Source of the DNA: Mycobacterium sp. IS-836
Lineage (GTDB): Bacteria > Actinomycetota > Actinomycetes > Mycobacteriales > Mycobacteriaceae
Length of the DNA: 64,000 nt
Direction of reading: 5' to 3'
Assembly (NCBI RefSeq): GCF_001954275.1
Contig: NZ_MBEU01000003.1
Span: 1 to 64,000, forward strand
The position numbers were made by a program, and so were the translations under genes. The notes beneath the pieces are model-generated. The model saw only the letters and a list, made by a program, of their open reading frames with translations. It did not search any database and was not told the DNA's origin. Positions 20,984 through 28,615 of this stretch are shown here, piece by piece (position 1 is the first letter of the stretch; the number at the start of each line of letters is the position of its first letter).

Positions 20984-21149
20984 ATAACAATTTTGAAATT
21001 CCCTGGTCGTAAGGCTTGCGACCGCCACGCGCTCGGCGTGTCGCAGATCACATATCGCCCCGCGGATGCCCATGCGGACCGGTATATCACCGGCCACCGA
21101 CATTGCGTGTTTTGAGCCGGTTCGGACGGCGCGTTCGCCCCGCGCTAGC

Positions 21150-21177
21150 AAAGCCGCCAGCGGCAACTGGCGGCTTT
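21150..21177 (-). terminator. Rho-independent-type hairpin after the FMN reductase gene
   Basis: AAAGCCGCCAG and CTGGCGGCTTT pair perfectly over 11 bases around a 6-base loop (CGGCAA). It lies about 73 bases past the stop of the minus-strand gene ending at 21250. A T-rich tail is short, as usual in mycobacteria. Confidence 0.75.
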
Positions 21178-21249
21178 GGCTATTCGGTTGTCGAAACGGT
21201 GCTGGTCGCCGCGGGGCGGCTTGTCGGCTTTCCCCAAATTCAAGCCAAA

Positions 21250-21819
21250 TCAACCGACTTCCGCGGCGAGCTTGCCCACGACGTCGCGCACATTCGCCGA
21301 CAGCTCGGCGTGCTCCGCGGGAGCCCTGCCTTCCAACGTTTTGAACGGCACCGACAGCTTGATCGACTCGACCACCGACGCGCCGGCAATCCCGAACGAC
21401 TTGCGGGTCTCGTCGTGCGCCCATACCCCGCCGTACTGGCCGAACGACCCCCCGATCACCGCCAGCGGCTTGCCCTTCAGCGCGCCGTTTCCGAACGGTC
21501 GCGAGAGCCAGTCGATCGCGTTCTTGACGACGGCCGGGATGCTGCCGTTGTACTCGGGGGTGACCACCAAAGCGGCGTCCGCGTCGGCCGCCGCCCCGCG
21601 CAGCGCCTCCACCGCAGCCAGCGCCGGGGCATCGGGCGTCATCGCGTCGTCGATCTCCTCGTTGTAGAACGGCACCTGTGCAAGCCCTTCGAACAGCGTG
21701 ACACTGACGCCGTCGGGAGCGACCGCCGCCGCCAGCTCGGCAATCTGACGGTTGATCGACGCCGCTCGCAGGCTGCCCACCAACGCCAAGACTTTGATGT
21801 CGGACTTGTTCTCTGGCAC
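21250..21819 (-). CDS. NADPH-dependent FMN reductase / quinone reductase (Rv3054c-like)
   Basis: The protein has 189 residues from GTG 21819, preceded by GAAGGG. The flavodoxin-like fold shows the FMN phosphate loop VLALVGSLRAASINRQIAEL, the second loop VVTPEYNGSIPAVVKNAIDW and GGSFGQYGGVWAHDETRKS. It probably reduces quinones or free flavin with NAD(P)H. It is divergent from a TetR gene, with a strong palindrome between them. An upstream in-frame start at 21864 would cover the operator and is not favoured. Confidence 0.9.
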   Translation of the reverse strand: MPENKSDIKVLALVGSLRAASINRQIAELAAAVAPDGVSVTLFEGLAQVPFYNEEIDDAMTPDAPALAAVEALRGAAADADAALVVTPEYNGSIPAVVKNAIDWLSRPFGNGALKGKPLAVIGGSFGQYGGVWAHDETRKSFGIAGASVVESIKLSVPFKTLEGRAPAEHAELSANVRDVVGKLAAEVG

Positions 21820-21862
21820 TGTTCGGTTCCCTTCGGTTCTTGGTGTACATCTTTGCACCACC

Positions 21863-21884
21863 AAACCGGACCCTGGTCCGTTTT
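21863..21884. promoter_or_regulatory. TetR operator between FMN reductase and TetR genes
   Basis: CGGACC-CT-GGTCCG is a perfect inverted repeat (21867-21880). It extends outward with AAA/TTT pairs after one mismatched pair. It sits in the 90-base divergent gap, 30 bases from the TetR ATG, and is the likely binding site of that regulator. Confidence 0.75.
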
Positions 21885-21909
21885 ATTCCGAACGCGTTAA
21901 AGTGCAGGT

Positions 21910-22518
21910 ATGAGCGATGGGTTGCGCGAGTTGCCGGTGTCCGCTCCCCAACAGCTCCCCCAGGAGCGAGGTGACGCGGCGCGCAATCGCGCGCTCCTGC
22001 TGGACGCCGCGCGCAACCTGGTCAAGCTGCGCGGCGCGGACGCCGTCACCATGGACGATGTCGCTGCGGCCGCCGGGGTCGGCAAGGGCACCGTCTTCCG
22101 CCGATTCGGCAACCGGGCCGGCCTGATGATGGTGCTGCTCGACGACGACGAGCGGGCGAGTCAGCAGGCATTCCTGTTCGGGCCGCCACCGCTGGGTCCC
22201 GACGCGCCCCCGATGGATCGGCTGGTGGCCTTCGGCCGGGAGCGCATGCGATTCGTCCACGCCCACCACGAGCTGCTGTCGGAAGCCCACCGCGATCCGC
22301 AGACCCGCAACAGCGCGCCCGTCTTGGTACACCGCACCCACGTCCGGGTGCTGCTCCAGGCGGCGCACACCACCGGCGACCTCGACGCTCAGGCCGACGC
22401 CCTGCTCGCACTGCTCAATGTGAACTACGTCGAGCACCAACTCAAGGACGGCGGCCACACCCTCGAGACGTTGGGCGACGCGTGGGAAAGCCTGGCGCGC
22501 AAGCTGTGCGGGCGGTGA
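21910..22518 (+). CDS. TetR family regulator (Rv3055-like)
   Basis: The protein has 202 residues. The HTH is visible in VTMDDVAAAAGVGKGTVFRR, followed by FGNRAGLMMVLLDDDERAS. A C-terminal HxxH-type pattern (RFVHAHHELLSEAH) may contact its ligand. Its stop overlaps the dinP GTG in a GTGA, so dinP is translationally coupled to it. It is divergent from the FMN reductase gene and probably controls both directions. Confidence 0.9.
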   Translation: MSDGLRELPVSAPQQLPQERGDAARNRALLLDAARNLVKLRGADAVTMDDVAAAAGVGKGTVFRRFGNRAGLMMVLLDDDERASQQAFLFGPPPLGPDAPPMDRLVAFGRERMRFVHAHHELLSEAHRDPQTRNSAPVLVHRTHVRVLLQAAHTTGDLDAQADALLALLNVNYVEHQLKDGGHTLETLGDAWESLARKLCGR

Positions 22519-23546
22519 CCAACTGGGTCCTGCACGTGGACCTCGACCAGTTTCTGGCGTCGGTGGAACTGCGGCGTCACCCCGAACTGGCCGGGCTGCC
22601 GGTGATCGTCGGCGGCAGCGGCGATCCCACCGAACCGCGCAAGGTCGTCACCTGCGCCTCGTACGAGGCGCGTGAGTTCGGTGTGCACGCGGGCATGCCG
22701 TTACGTACCGCCGCTCGCCGCTGCCCGGACGCCACGTTCCTCCCGTCGGATCCCGCCGCCTACGACGCGGCGTCCGACGAGGTGATGGGATTACTGCGCG
22801 ACCTGGGGCACCCCGTCGAGGTGTGGGGCTGGGACGAGGCCTACGTCGGTTTCGCCGGCGAGCACCCCATCGAAATCGCCGAAAAGATCCAGACCGTCAT
22901 CTCCTCCGAGACCGGGCTGTCCTGCTCGGTGGGCATCAGCGACAACAAACAGCGGGCCAAGGTCGCCACCGGCTTCGCGAAACCGGCCGGCGTCTTCGTC
23001 CTCACCGACGCGAACTGGATGAATGTGATGGCCGACCGGCCCGTCGACGCCTTGTGGGGCGTCGGCCCCAAGACTGCGAAAAAGCTTGCGGCCCTGGGGA
23101 TAACGACGGTTCGCGAACTCGCCCACGGCGACGCCGAGCTGCTGACGTCCACCTTCGGCCCGCGCACCGGCCTCTGGCTGTTGCTGCTCGCCAAGGGTGG
23201 CGGCGACGCGGAAGTCAGCGCGGAGCCGTGGGTTCCGCGCTCCCGAAGCCACGTTGTGACGTTTCCGCGCGATCTCACCGATCGCGCCGAAATGGATTCG
23301 GCGGTAACGGCATTGGCCCGCCAAGCGCTCGACGATGTCGTGGCGGGCGGGCGGATCGTCACCCGGGTCGCGGTCACCGTGCGCACCGCGACGTTCTACA
23401 CCCGCACCAAGATCCGCAAGCTGGCCGCGCCCACCACCGATGCCGACGTCATCGTCGCGGCCGCGCTGCGCGTCCTGGACCTCTTCGAACTCGACCGGCC
23501 GGTCCGGCTACTCGGGGTGCGACTCGAGTTGGTCATGCCGGCGTGA
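22515..23546 (+). CDS. dinP: DNA polymerase IV, DinB2/DinP type
   Basis: The 343-residue Y-family polymerase has catalytic site I in VLHVDLDQFLASVE and site II in WGWDEAYVGF, where the usual SxDE is WDE. The nucleotide-binding segment is PTEPRKVVTCASYEAREFGV and the HhH region is LWGVGPKTAKKLAALGI. The GTG start gives a 4-base overlap with the TetR stop. No C-terminal beta-clamp motif (QLxLF-like) is evident, as in DinB2 proteins. No LexA-type box was seen. Confidence 0.92.
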   Translation: MTNWVLHVDLDQFLASVELRRHPELAGLPVIVGGSGDPTEPRKVVTCASYEAREFGVHAGMPLRTAARRCPDATFLPSDPAAYDAASDEVMGLLRDLGHPVEVWGWDEAYVGFAGEHPIEIAEKIQTVISSETGLSCSVGISDNKQRAKVATGFAKPAGVFVLTDANWMNVMADRPVDALWGVGPKTAKKLAALGITTVRELAHGDAELLTSTFGPRTGLWLLLLAKGGGDAEVSAEPWVPRSRSHVVTFPRDLTDRAEMDSAVTALARQALDDVVAGGRIVTRVAVTVRTATFYTRTKIRKLAAPTTDADVIVAAALRVLDLFELDRPVRLLGVRLELVMPA

Positions 23547-24404
23547 CGGCACCGGGGCGGGCCGTAGCGCGCGCGTGAAGATGACGTTGACCCGGCGCAT
23601 CGCCACGCTGTAGGGCCACCACGCCAGCCGCTTGAACGCGTACAGCGCCCGGATGTCCTGCGAGGTGTAGATGAGGTACCGATTCTTTGCGACCCCGGAC
23701 AGGATCTTGTCGGCCGCCCTCTCCGGCGAGACGGCGTGACCGCTGAAGCGGTCTATCCACCGGCGGACGTTGGGGTCCTCGCGATCGACCCCGGCGATCT
23801 CGACGGTGTTGACCAACGGGGTCTTCACCGCGCCGGGCACCACGAGCGACACCCCGATGCGGTGCCGGGCCAGGTCGAAGCGCAGCACTTCGGAAACGCC
23901 GCGCAGTCCGTACTTGCTGGCGCTGTAGGCGGCGTGCCAGGGCAGCGCGACCAGCCCGGCCGCCGACGACACGTTGACCAAGTGCCCACCCCGCCGGGCC
24001 GCCACCATTCGGGGGACGAACGTCTCGATGACGTGGATCGGACCCATCAGGTTGATCGCCACCATCTTGCTCCACTGCTCGTGGGTCAGCCGGTCGACGG
24101 TTCCCCAGGCCGACACCCCGGCAATGTTCATGACCACGTCCATGCTGGGTTGCTTGGCATGAATGGCGGCGGCGAACGCCGCCACGTCGTCATAGTCGGC
24201 GATATCCAGAGCCTGGTACTCCGGCACGCTCGCGCCCGCCGCGCGGGCGTCGGCGGCCGTCAGCTCAAGGCCTTCGGGATTGCGGTCGGTCAGATACAGT
24301 TCGGCTCCCTGCGCGGCCAGCCGTAACGCGGTGGCGCGGCCGATGCCGCTCGCCGCACCGGTGACCAGACACCGCTTCCCCGCGAAATATCCCTTCTGCG
24401 CCAT
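23508..24404 (-). CDS. Short-chain dehydrogenase/reductase (Rv3057c-like)
   Basis: The 298-residue classical SDR has cofactor motif RCLVTGAASGIGRATALRLA, NIAG in MDVVMNIAGVSAW, catalytic Ser in VNVSSAAGLVALP and YSASK. A C-terminal extension (YLIYTSQDIRALYAFKRLAW) resembles that of mycobacterial lipid-handling SDRs. Its 3' end overlaps the end of dinP by 39 bases tail to tail. It probably shares an operon with the TetR gene upstream. Confidence 0.9.
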   Translation of the reverse strand: MAQKGYFAGKRCLVTGAASGIGRATALRLAAQGAELYLTDRNPEGLELTAADARAAGASVPEYQALDIADYDDVAAFAAAIHAKQPSMDVVMNIAGVSAWGTVDRLTHEQWSKMVAINLMGPIHVIETFVPRMVAARRGGHLVNVSSAAGLVALPWHAAYSASKYGLRGVSEVLRFDLARHRIGVSLVVPGAVKTPLVNTVEIAGVDREDPNVRRWIDRFSGHAVSPERAADKILSGVAKNRYLIYTSQDIRALYAFKRLAWWPYSVAMRRVNVIFTRALRPAPVPSRRHDQLESHPE

Positions 24405-24431
24405 GGCCGTGACGATACCGCCGGTGACGCC

Positions 24432-25064
24432 TTAGCTCTGACCGCCGCCCCACAGCGAATTGAGCCACAACTGCTCGAGCACCCGCACGCCGCGCTCCAC
24501 GTCACGGTCGGCACCGAGGAAGGTGACGTCGCCCGACAGCATCATCGCCGTGGTCGCGCCGAGCATGCGGACGAGAGCCGGTACATCGTCACTGATCGGA
24601 TGCGCTGTGCCGGCGGCGATTTCGTCGTCGACGATGCTGACAATCTGGTCGATCACGACGTCGATCTGGCCGTCCAGGATTTCCCGGATCTTCGCGTCCG
24701 TGTTCCGCGCGTCGTTGCACGCGGTCATGATCGGGTCGTTGTGGGCGAACACCGTGGCGGCGCTGCCGACCATCCGCCGCGCAAACGCCGCCGGCGTCTC
24801 GCCGGGCGCGCGCGGCGCGAAGTACTGCGTGAGCTCCTCGAGTTCGTGCGTTGCCTCGGCCAGGATCACGGCAAGCACGTCGTACTTGGAGTCGAAGTAG
24901 AAGTAAAAGCCCGACCGTGCGATCCGGGCCCGCTCGCTGATGGTGGCGACGGACAGGTCCGCGAACGAACCCTCTTGCAGCAGCTGCCGCACCGCGCTGA
25001 TGATCGCCTCCCGCTGAAGGTCGCCGCGGCTACGCCGGGCGGTGGGCGTCGGGTCGGCTGCCAT
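24432..25064 (-). CDS. TetR family regulator (Rv3058c-like)
   Basis: The protein has 210 residues with HTH DLSVATISERARIARSGFYF, followed by YFDSKYDVLAVILAEATHEL. The C-terminal domain resembles EthR-like regulators of monooxygenase or P450 genes. It is divergent from cyp136 and cotranscribed with the SDR gene 28 bases downstream. The operator at 25100-25119 lies in the divergent gap. Confidence 0.9.
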   Translation of the reverse strand: MAADPTPTARRSRGDLQREAIISAVRQLLQEGSFADLSVATISERARIARSGFYFYFDSKYDVLAVILAEATHELEELTQYFAPRAPGETPAAFARRMVGSAATVFAHNDPIMTACNDARNTDAKIREILDGQIDVVIDQIVSIVDDEIAAGTAHPISDDVPALVRMLGATTAMMLSGDVTFLGADRDVERGVRVLEQLWLNSLWGGGQS

Positions 25065-25099
25065 GGTCTGACCTTGTCATCCCGTCCAGAAAAGACCAA

Positions 25100-25119
25100 A
25101 ACTTGACAGGCGTCAAGTT
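25100..25119. promoter_or_regulatory. TetR operator in the TetR-cyp136 gap
   Basis: AACTTGAC-AGGC-GTCAAGTT is a perfect inverted repeat with 8-base arms. It lies 36 bases upstream of the TetR start and 62 bases upstream of the cyp136 start. It is the only strong palindrome in the gap, so it probably sets both promoters. Confidence 0.8.
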
Positions 25120-25181
25120 CGGACTTCAGGATGGGCTGAAGTGCTAGCGCGCACGTGTCCCGGGATCGCAAAGGAGCGTCC

Positions 25182-26663
25182 ATGGCCGCCACCATCAGCA
25201 CCCCGCACTACCTGCTCGACCAGGCGCGGCGCCGATTTACCCCGTCGATCAACAACTTTCCCGGCATGGGACTGGTCGAACGAAGGCTGCTGAACACCCA
25301 ATTCCCGGAGCACAAGCTCGCCGATCCGCCGCCCGGCAGCGGGCTCAAGCCGGTCCTGGGTGACGCGGGACTGCCGGTCATCGGGCACATCATCGAGATG
25401 CTGCGCGGCGGGCCGGACTATCTGATGTTCCTCTACCAGACCAAGGGGCCGGTCGTGTTCGGGGACTCGCCCGTCCTGCCGGGGGTCGCGGCGCTGGGCC
25501 CGGACGCCGCGCAGGTCATCTACTCCAACCGCAACAAGGACTACTCGCAGCAGGGCTGGGTCCCGGTGATCGGGCCGTTCTTCCACCGCGGGCTGATGCT
25601 GCTCGACTTCGACGAGCACATGTTCCACCGCCGGATCATGCAGGAGGCGTTCGTCCGCTCCCGGCTGGTCAGCTACGTCGAGCAGATGGACAAGGTCGTG
25701 TCGCAGGTGGTCGCCGACGACTGGGTGATCAACGACGCGCGCTTCCTGCTTTACCCGGCGATGAAGGAGCTGACCCTCGACATCGCGTCGATGGTGTTCA
25801 TGGGCCACGAGCCCGGCACCGACCACGAGTTGGTCACCAAGATCAACAGGGCGTTCACCGTCACCACCCGCGCGGGCAACGCGATCATCCGCACCAGCGT
25901 GCCGCCGTTCACCTGGTGGCGCGGCCTCAAAGCGCGCGAGCTGCTGGAGAACTACTTCCGCGAACGGGTCAAGGAACAACGCGGAAAGAACGGCACCGAT
26001 CTGCTGTCGGTGTTGTGCGAGTCCGAGGACGAGGACGGCAACAAGTTCTCCGACGAGGACATCGTCAACCACATGATCTTCTTGATGATGGCCGCCCACG
26101 ACACGTCGACATCGACCGCGACGACGATGGTTTATCACCTGGCGGCCAATCCGGAATGGCAGCAGCGCTGCCGCGACGAATCCGACCGCCTAGGCGACGG
26201 CCCGCTCGACATCGAGTCGCTGGAGAAGCTGGAGTCACTCGACCTGGTGATGGACGAGTCGATTCGGATCGTGACCCCGGTGCAGTGGGCGATGCGGCAG
26301 ACGGTGCGCGACACCGACCTGCTTGGCTACTACATTCCCAAGGGCACCAACGTCATTGCGTACCCCGGGATGAATCATCGCCTGCCGGAACTCTGGACGG
26401 ATCCGTTGAAGTTCGACCCGGAGCGGTTCTGCGAGCCGCGCAGCGAGCACAAGCGTCACCGCTACGCGTTCACGCCATTCGGTGGCGGTGCGCACAAGTG
26501 CATCGGGATGACCTTCGGGCGGTTGGAGGTCAAGACGATCCTGCACCGGCTGCTGCGCCGCTACCGACTGGAACTGCCCCGGCCCGGCTACCAGCCGAGC
26601 TGGGACTACGGCGGCATGCCGATTCCGAAGGACGGCATGCCGATCGTGCTGCGCCCGCTCTGA
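25182..26663 (+). CDS. cyp136: Cytochrome P450 CYP136
   Basis: The protein has 493 residues. The I-helix oxygen-activation motif is AAHDTSTST, the ExxR motif is MDESIRI, and the haem loop is FTPFGGGAHKCIGMTFGRLE with the Cys ligand. AAGGAG at 25171-25176 fixes the ATG at 25182. It is similar to CYP51-like and sterol-type P450s in length and in its N-terminal segment. The substrate is not known. No ferredoxin gene is adjacent. It is probably repressed by the divergent TetR. Confidence 0.93.
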   Translation: MAATISTPHYLLDQARRRFTPSINNFPGMGLVERRLLNTQFPEHKLADPPPGSGLKPVLGDAGLPVIGHIIEMLRGGPDYLMFLYQTKGPVVFGDSPVLPGVAALGPDAAQVIYSNRNKDYSQQGWVPVIGPFFHRGLMLLDFDEHMFHRRIMQEAFVRSRLVSYVEQMDKVVSQVVADDWVINDARFLLYPAMKELTLDIASMVFMGHEPGTDHELVTKINRAFTVTTRAGNAIIRTSVPPFTWWRGLKARELLENYFRERVKEQRGKNGTDLLSVLCESEDEDGNKFSDEDIVNHMIFLMMAAHDTSTSTATTMVYHLAANPEWQQRCRDESDRLGDGPLDIESLEKLESLDLVMDESIRIVTPVQWAMRQTVRDTDLLGYYIPKGTNVIAYPGMNHRLPELWTDPLKFDPERFCEPRSEHKRHRYAFTPFGGGAHKCIGMTFGRLEVKTILHRLLRRYRLELPRPGYQPSWDYGGMPIPKDGMPIVLRPL

Positions 26664-26673
26664 CGCGGCCGGC

Positions 26674-27141
26674 CTAGGCGGCTGCGAGCAGCCGGTTGGC
26701 GCAGGCGATGACCGCGCGCAGCGCCGACTGCGTCGGATCCTCCGACCAGCCCATCGCCCACTCGGAGCGGATCCCGTTGCTGCCGCAGATGAAGGTGGCG
26801 GTGAATTCGCCCGATCGCAGCTGATGGAACCTCAGTGTCTCGACGGTGATGCCGCGCTCGTGCAGCATCTCGGTGAGTGCGGCGATCGGTCCGGTGGCAG
26901 AGGCGGTGGAGACGCTGATGCGGTCGCCGACGGCGATCATCGCCCGAAAGTTGCGGGCTTGCGGACCCAGTCGCGCCGCGGGCCGATCGGCGTCCGTGCA
27001 CGCCCAGTGCCCGAGTCGCAGCGGGCCGGCCGTGGGGCCGTAGGTCGCGACGAAGTTCTCCCACGTCATCGCCTCGGCTCGCTCCCGCAGACCGCGCGGC
27101 AACGTGGGAAGAGGCTGCGAAACTGGCTTCGAAAGGGGCAT
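26674..27141 (-). CDS. Free-standing LeuA-type regulatory domain protein
   Basis: The protein has 155 residues. The segment ATGPIAALTEMLHERGITVE with FTATFICGSNGIRSEWAMGW resembles the C-terminal dimerisation/allosteric domain of 2-isopropylmalate synthase (LeuA), which senses leucine. The catalytic TIM barrel is absent, so it cannot make isopropylmalate. It may sense leucine-like ligands or modify LeuA, which is inference. Its 5' region holds a long hairpin (27196-27228). Confidence 0.7.
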   Translation of the reverse strand: MPLSKPVSQPLPTLPRGLRERAEAMTWENFVATYGPTAGPLRLGHWACTDADRPAARLGPQARNFRAMIAVGDRISVSTASATGPIAALTEMLHERGITVETLRFHQLRSGEFTATFICGSNGIRSEWAMGWSEDPTQSALRAVIACANRLLAAA

Positions 27142-27195
27142 GGTGTCGGGCTTCTCTGATCAGCAGGAGCGACCGACGACGTAGCTTCCGACCCA

Positions 27196-27228
27196 CAGCG
27201 GGGGGTCGGTCTGGATCAGACCCCGCTG
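27196..27228 (-). promoter_or_regulatory. Leader hairpin upstream of the LeuA-domain gene
   Basis: On the minus strand CAGCGGGG pairs with CCCCGCTG, and inside it GGTCTG-ATC-CAGACC forms a second perfect stem. The nested hairpin ends 55 bases before the ATG. It could be an attenuator or a 5' stabilising structure. No leader peptide rich in leucine codons was identified. Confidence 0.5.
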
Positions 27229-27309
27229 CGGGTACTGGCTACTACGGCACGCTTGAGAAGACGCACGAGCGCCGAGGCTAGCCGTCGGCGGCGGGCAACG
27301 CAACTGCCT

Positions 27310-27424
27310 TTACGGCGGTTTCACTACGAACGCCCGCAGCGAAACGAAATGCCAAGTCGCCCAATGCTAGACAGGTACCTTCGCCCCAACCGGCGCGACG
27401 ACCGCTCTTCGGCGTGCTTTTCGC
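27310..27424 (-). pseudogene. Scar of an lgt-like gene (both ends kept, middle deleted)
   Basis: The minus strand from 27424 matches the first 80 bases of the intact lgt-like gene (for example AAAAGCACGCCG, then GGTACCTGT and ATTGGGCGAC, GGCAT). It then jumps to the last 35 or so bases: TCGCTG, GGGCGTTCGTA and AAAC before the stop TAA, where the intact gene reads SLGAFVLKLR and stop. The start codon position is GCG instead of GTG, and one base is missing in the 5' part. It sits upstream of lipoprotein 1 exactly as the intact gene sits upstream of lipoprotein 2. Confidence 0.75.
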
Positions 27425-27433
27425 CCGAAAAAC

Positions 27434-27462
27434 TTACTTGTGCGTCAAAAAAGGCATAGCAT
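27434..27462 (+). promoter_or_regulatory. Promoter of lipoprotein gene 1
   Basis: The -35-like TTACTT (27434-27439) and -10-like TAGCAT (27457-27462) are separated by 17 bases. The same elements, spacing and flanks (AAAAGGCATAGCATCTGCTTGG) recur upstream of lipoprotein 2, which supports function. Confidence 0.6.
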
Positions 27463-27519
27463 CTGCTTGGTGGTTCTAGGCGCGATCGTGGTCACTACAG
27501 GCACGTGAAAGGCAAGCCA

Positions 27520-27690
27520 ATGAATGCGAAGCGCAAAAAGGTTCTGAAAGCCGTGGCACTGGGCGCGGGACTTGTCGGGCTATTGCTGCTACCGACGGGA
27601 TGTCTGATGACGTCGTCGCCGGTCGAGATTCCCGCGGGATCTCTGGGAGCGCCGGTCACGGTCGTGGCGCCGCCGCCCACGGTGGAGTAA
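27520..27690 (+). CDS. Small lipoprotein 1 (LPTGC family)
   Basis: The protein has 56 residues. A basic N-terminus (NAKRKKVLK) precedes a hydrophobic segment ending LLLLPTGC at Cys28. The mature part is about 29 residues and proline-rich at the end (VVAPPPTVE). ATG 27520 is preceded by GAAAGGCAAG. A GTG at 27505 is also in frame but corresponds to out-of-frame sequence in the paralogues. It is paralogous to 28616-28786 (same length) and 28967-29146. It should be secreted and lipidated, although the -3 lipobox residue is Pro rather than Leu. Function is unknown. Confidence 0.75.
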   Translation: MNAKRKKVLKAVALGAGLVGLLLLPTGCLMTSSPVEIPAGSLGAPVTVVAPPPTVE

Positions 27691-27757
27691 AAGGTTCAAC
27701 AGGGCACCCACGCGGGCACGTCGTCGTCGGGCTTTTCGGCCGGCACAACGACGGCGG

Positions 27758-28516
27758 TCACCGCAGTTTGAGTACGAACGCCCCCAGCGAGACCGCCGCC
27801 AGCACCGCGGAAAACGCCACATTGAGACGCGTCGGCAGGGCGGTGCTCGCGGCGTCCGCGCGCAGCAATTCCAGACCGAGCCGGCCAGTCCCGTACGCCG
27901 CGGCCGAACCCAGAAATAACAATCCGGGACGTGCGGACGGCTCGTACAACCACACTCCCACACCCAAAATCGTTGCCGACCAACCCGCTTCGAAGAGCTG
28001 TGTCGGGTACCGGCGCTTCCATTCGCCGCGCTCGTCGGGCAGCCATAACCCGAAGGGCCCCTGCGTTTCTCGTCCAGAGCAGCAGCCATTGATCAGGCAG
28101 CCGATGCGCGTCACGGCCATCCCGACGAGCATGATGATGCCCACGCCGTCCCAGGCTCGCCAGAACTCCAGCCCCATGAGGTGCAGCACCGGCCACGAGA
28201 CCGCGAAGCTGAGCACCAAGCCGCCGTAGAGCGCGGCGCCGGCGTCCTGCACGCGCACGGCACCGTCGGCAAGCGATTGTGGGTGGCCAATGAAGTACCA
28301 GATGCGCGCGCCGATCAGGGCGAACACCAGCAGGATTAGCGCGGCCGGCGCGAAACGCGAGTAACCCAAGCCGGTTTCGTGCCCACCGAATGCCACACCG
28401 AGCGCAAAGCCGAAGTAGAGGAGTCCCGCGAAGGTCGGGATGCCATGTCGCCCAATGTGGAACAGGTACCGTCGCCCCAACCACCGCGACGTCCGGGTAG
28501 TCGGCGTGCTTTTCAC
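27758..28516 (-). CDS. Lgt-like (prolipoprotein diacylglyceryl transferase family) membrane protein
   Basis: The protein has 252 residues with about seven membrane segments. Family features are TRIGCLINGCCSGRETQGPF, YPTQLFEAGW and a late YGTGRLGLELLR, which match the Lgt signature, YPxQLYE and C-terminal Arg regions. The catalytic-region HGGL of Lgt reads YGGL here (AALYGGLVLSF), and the usual RIGNFIN is RIGCLIN. It is therefore a divergent paralogue, not the housekeeping Lgt. GTG 28516 is used; the Shine-Dalgarno is weak. It is divergent from lipoprotein gene 2 and convergent with lipoprotein gene 1. Confidence 0.8.
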   Translation of the reverse strand: MKSTPTTRTSRWLGRRYLFHIGRHGIPTFAGLLYFGFALGVAFGGHETGLGYSRFAPAALILLVFALIGARIWYFIGHPQSLADGAVRVQDAGAALYGGLVLSFAVSWPVLHLMGLEFWRAWDGVGIIMLVGMAVTRIGCLINGCCSGRETQGPFGLWLPDERGEWKRRYPTQLFEAGWSATILGVGVWLYEPSARPGLLFLGSAAAYGTGRLGLELLRADAASTALPTRLNVAFSAVLAAVSLGAFVLKLR

Positions 28517-28526
28517 CCGCAGTATC

Positions 28527-28555
28527 TTACTTGTGTCTAATAAAAGGCATAGCAT
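28527..28555 (+). promoter_or_regulatory. Promoter of lipoprotein gene 2
   Basis: TTACTT (28527-28532) and TAGCAT (28550-28555) lie 17 bases apart, identical to the gene 1 promoter. The -35 element is only about 10 bases from the lgt-like GTG on the other strand, so the two divergent promoters must overlap. Confidence 0.6.
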
Positions 28556-28615
28556 CTGCTTGGTGGTGTCAGGCGCAATTCGTGGCCACGCACCGGCAAG
28601 TGAAAGGGCAAGTCG

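Larger units (their letters stand above)
20735..21249. other. 515-base non-coding gap upstream of nrdH
   Basis: The gap holds the NrdR-type box pair (20936-20983), a 200-base stretch between the boxes and nrdH, and a terminator hairpin (21150-21177) that belongs to the FMN reductase gene on the right. Open frames here have poor codon composition and I see no supported gene. The 20740-20930 part is likely an nrdH 5' leader. Confidence 0.6.

Noticed and set aside
20737-21012. Open frame upstream of nrdH as a gene
   Set aside because: Low third-position G/C and it runs across the NrdR boxes.
27590-27606. LPTG as a sortase LPxTG signal
   Set aside because: The sequence is LLPTGC at the end of the hydrophobic segment near the N-terminus; sortase signals are C-terminal and need LPxTG followed by a hydrophobic stretch.
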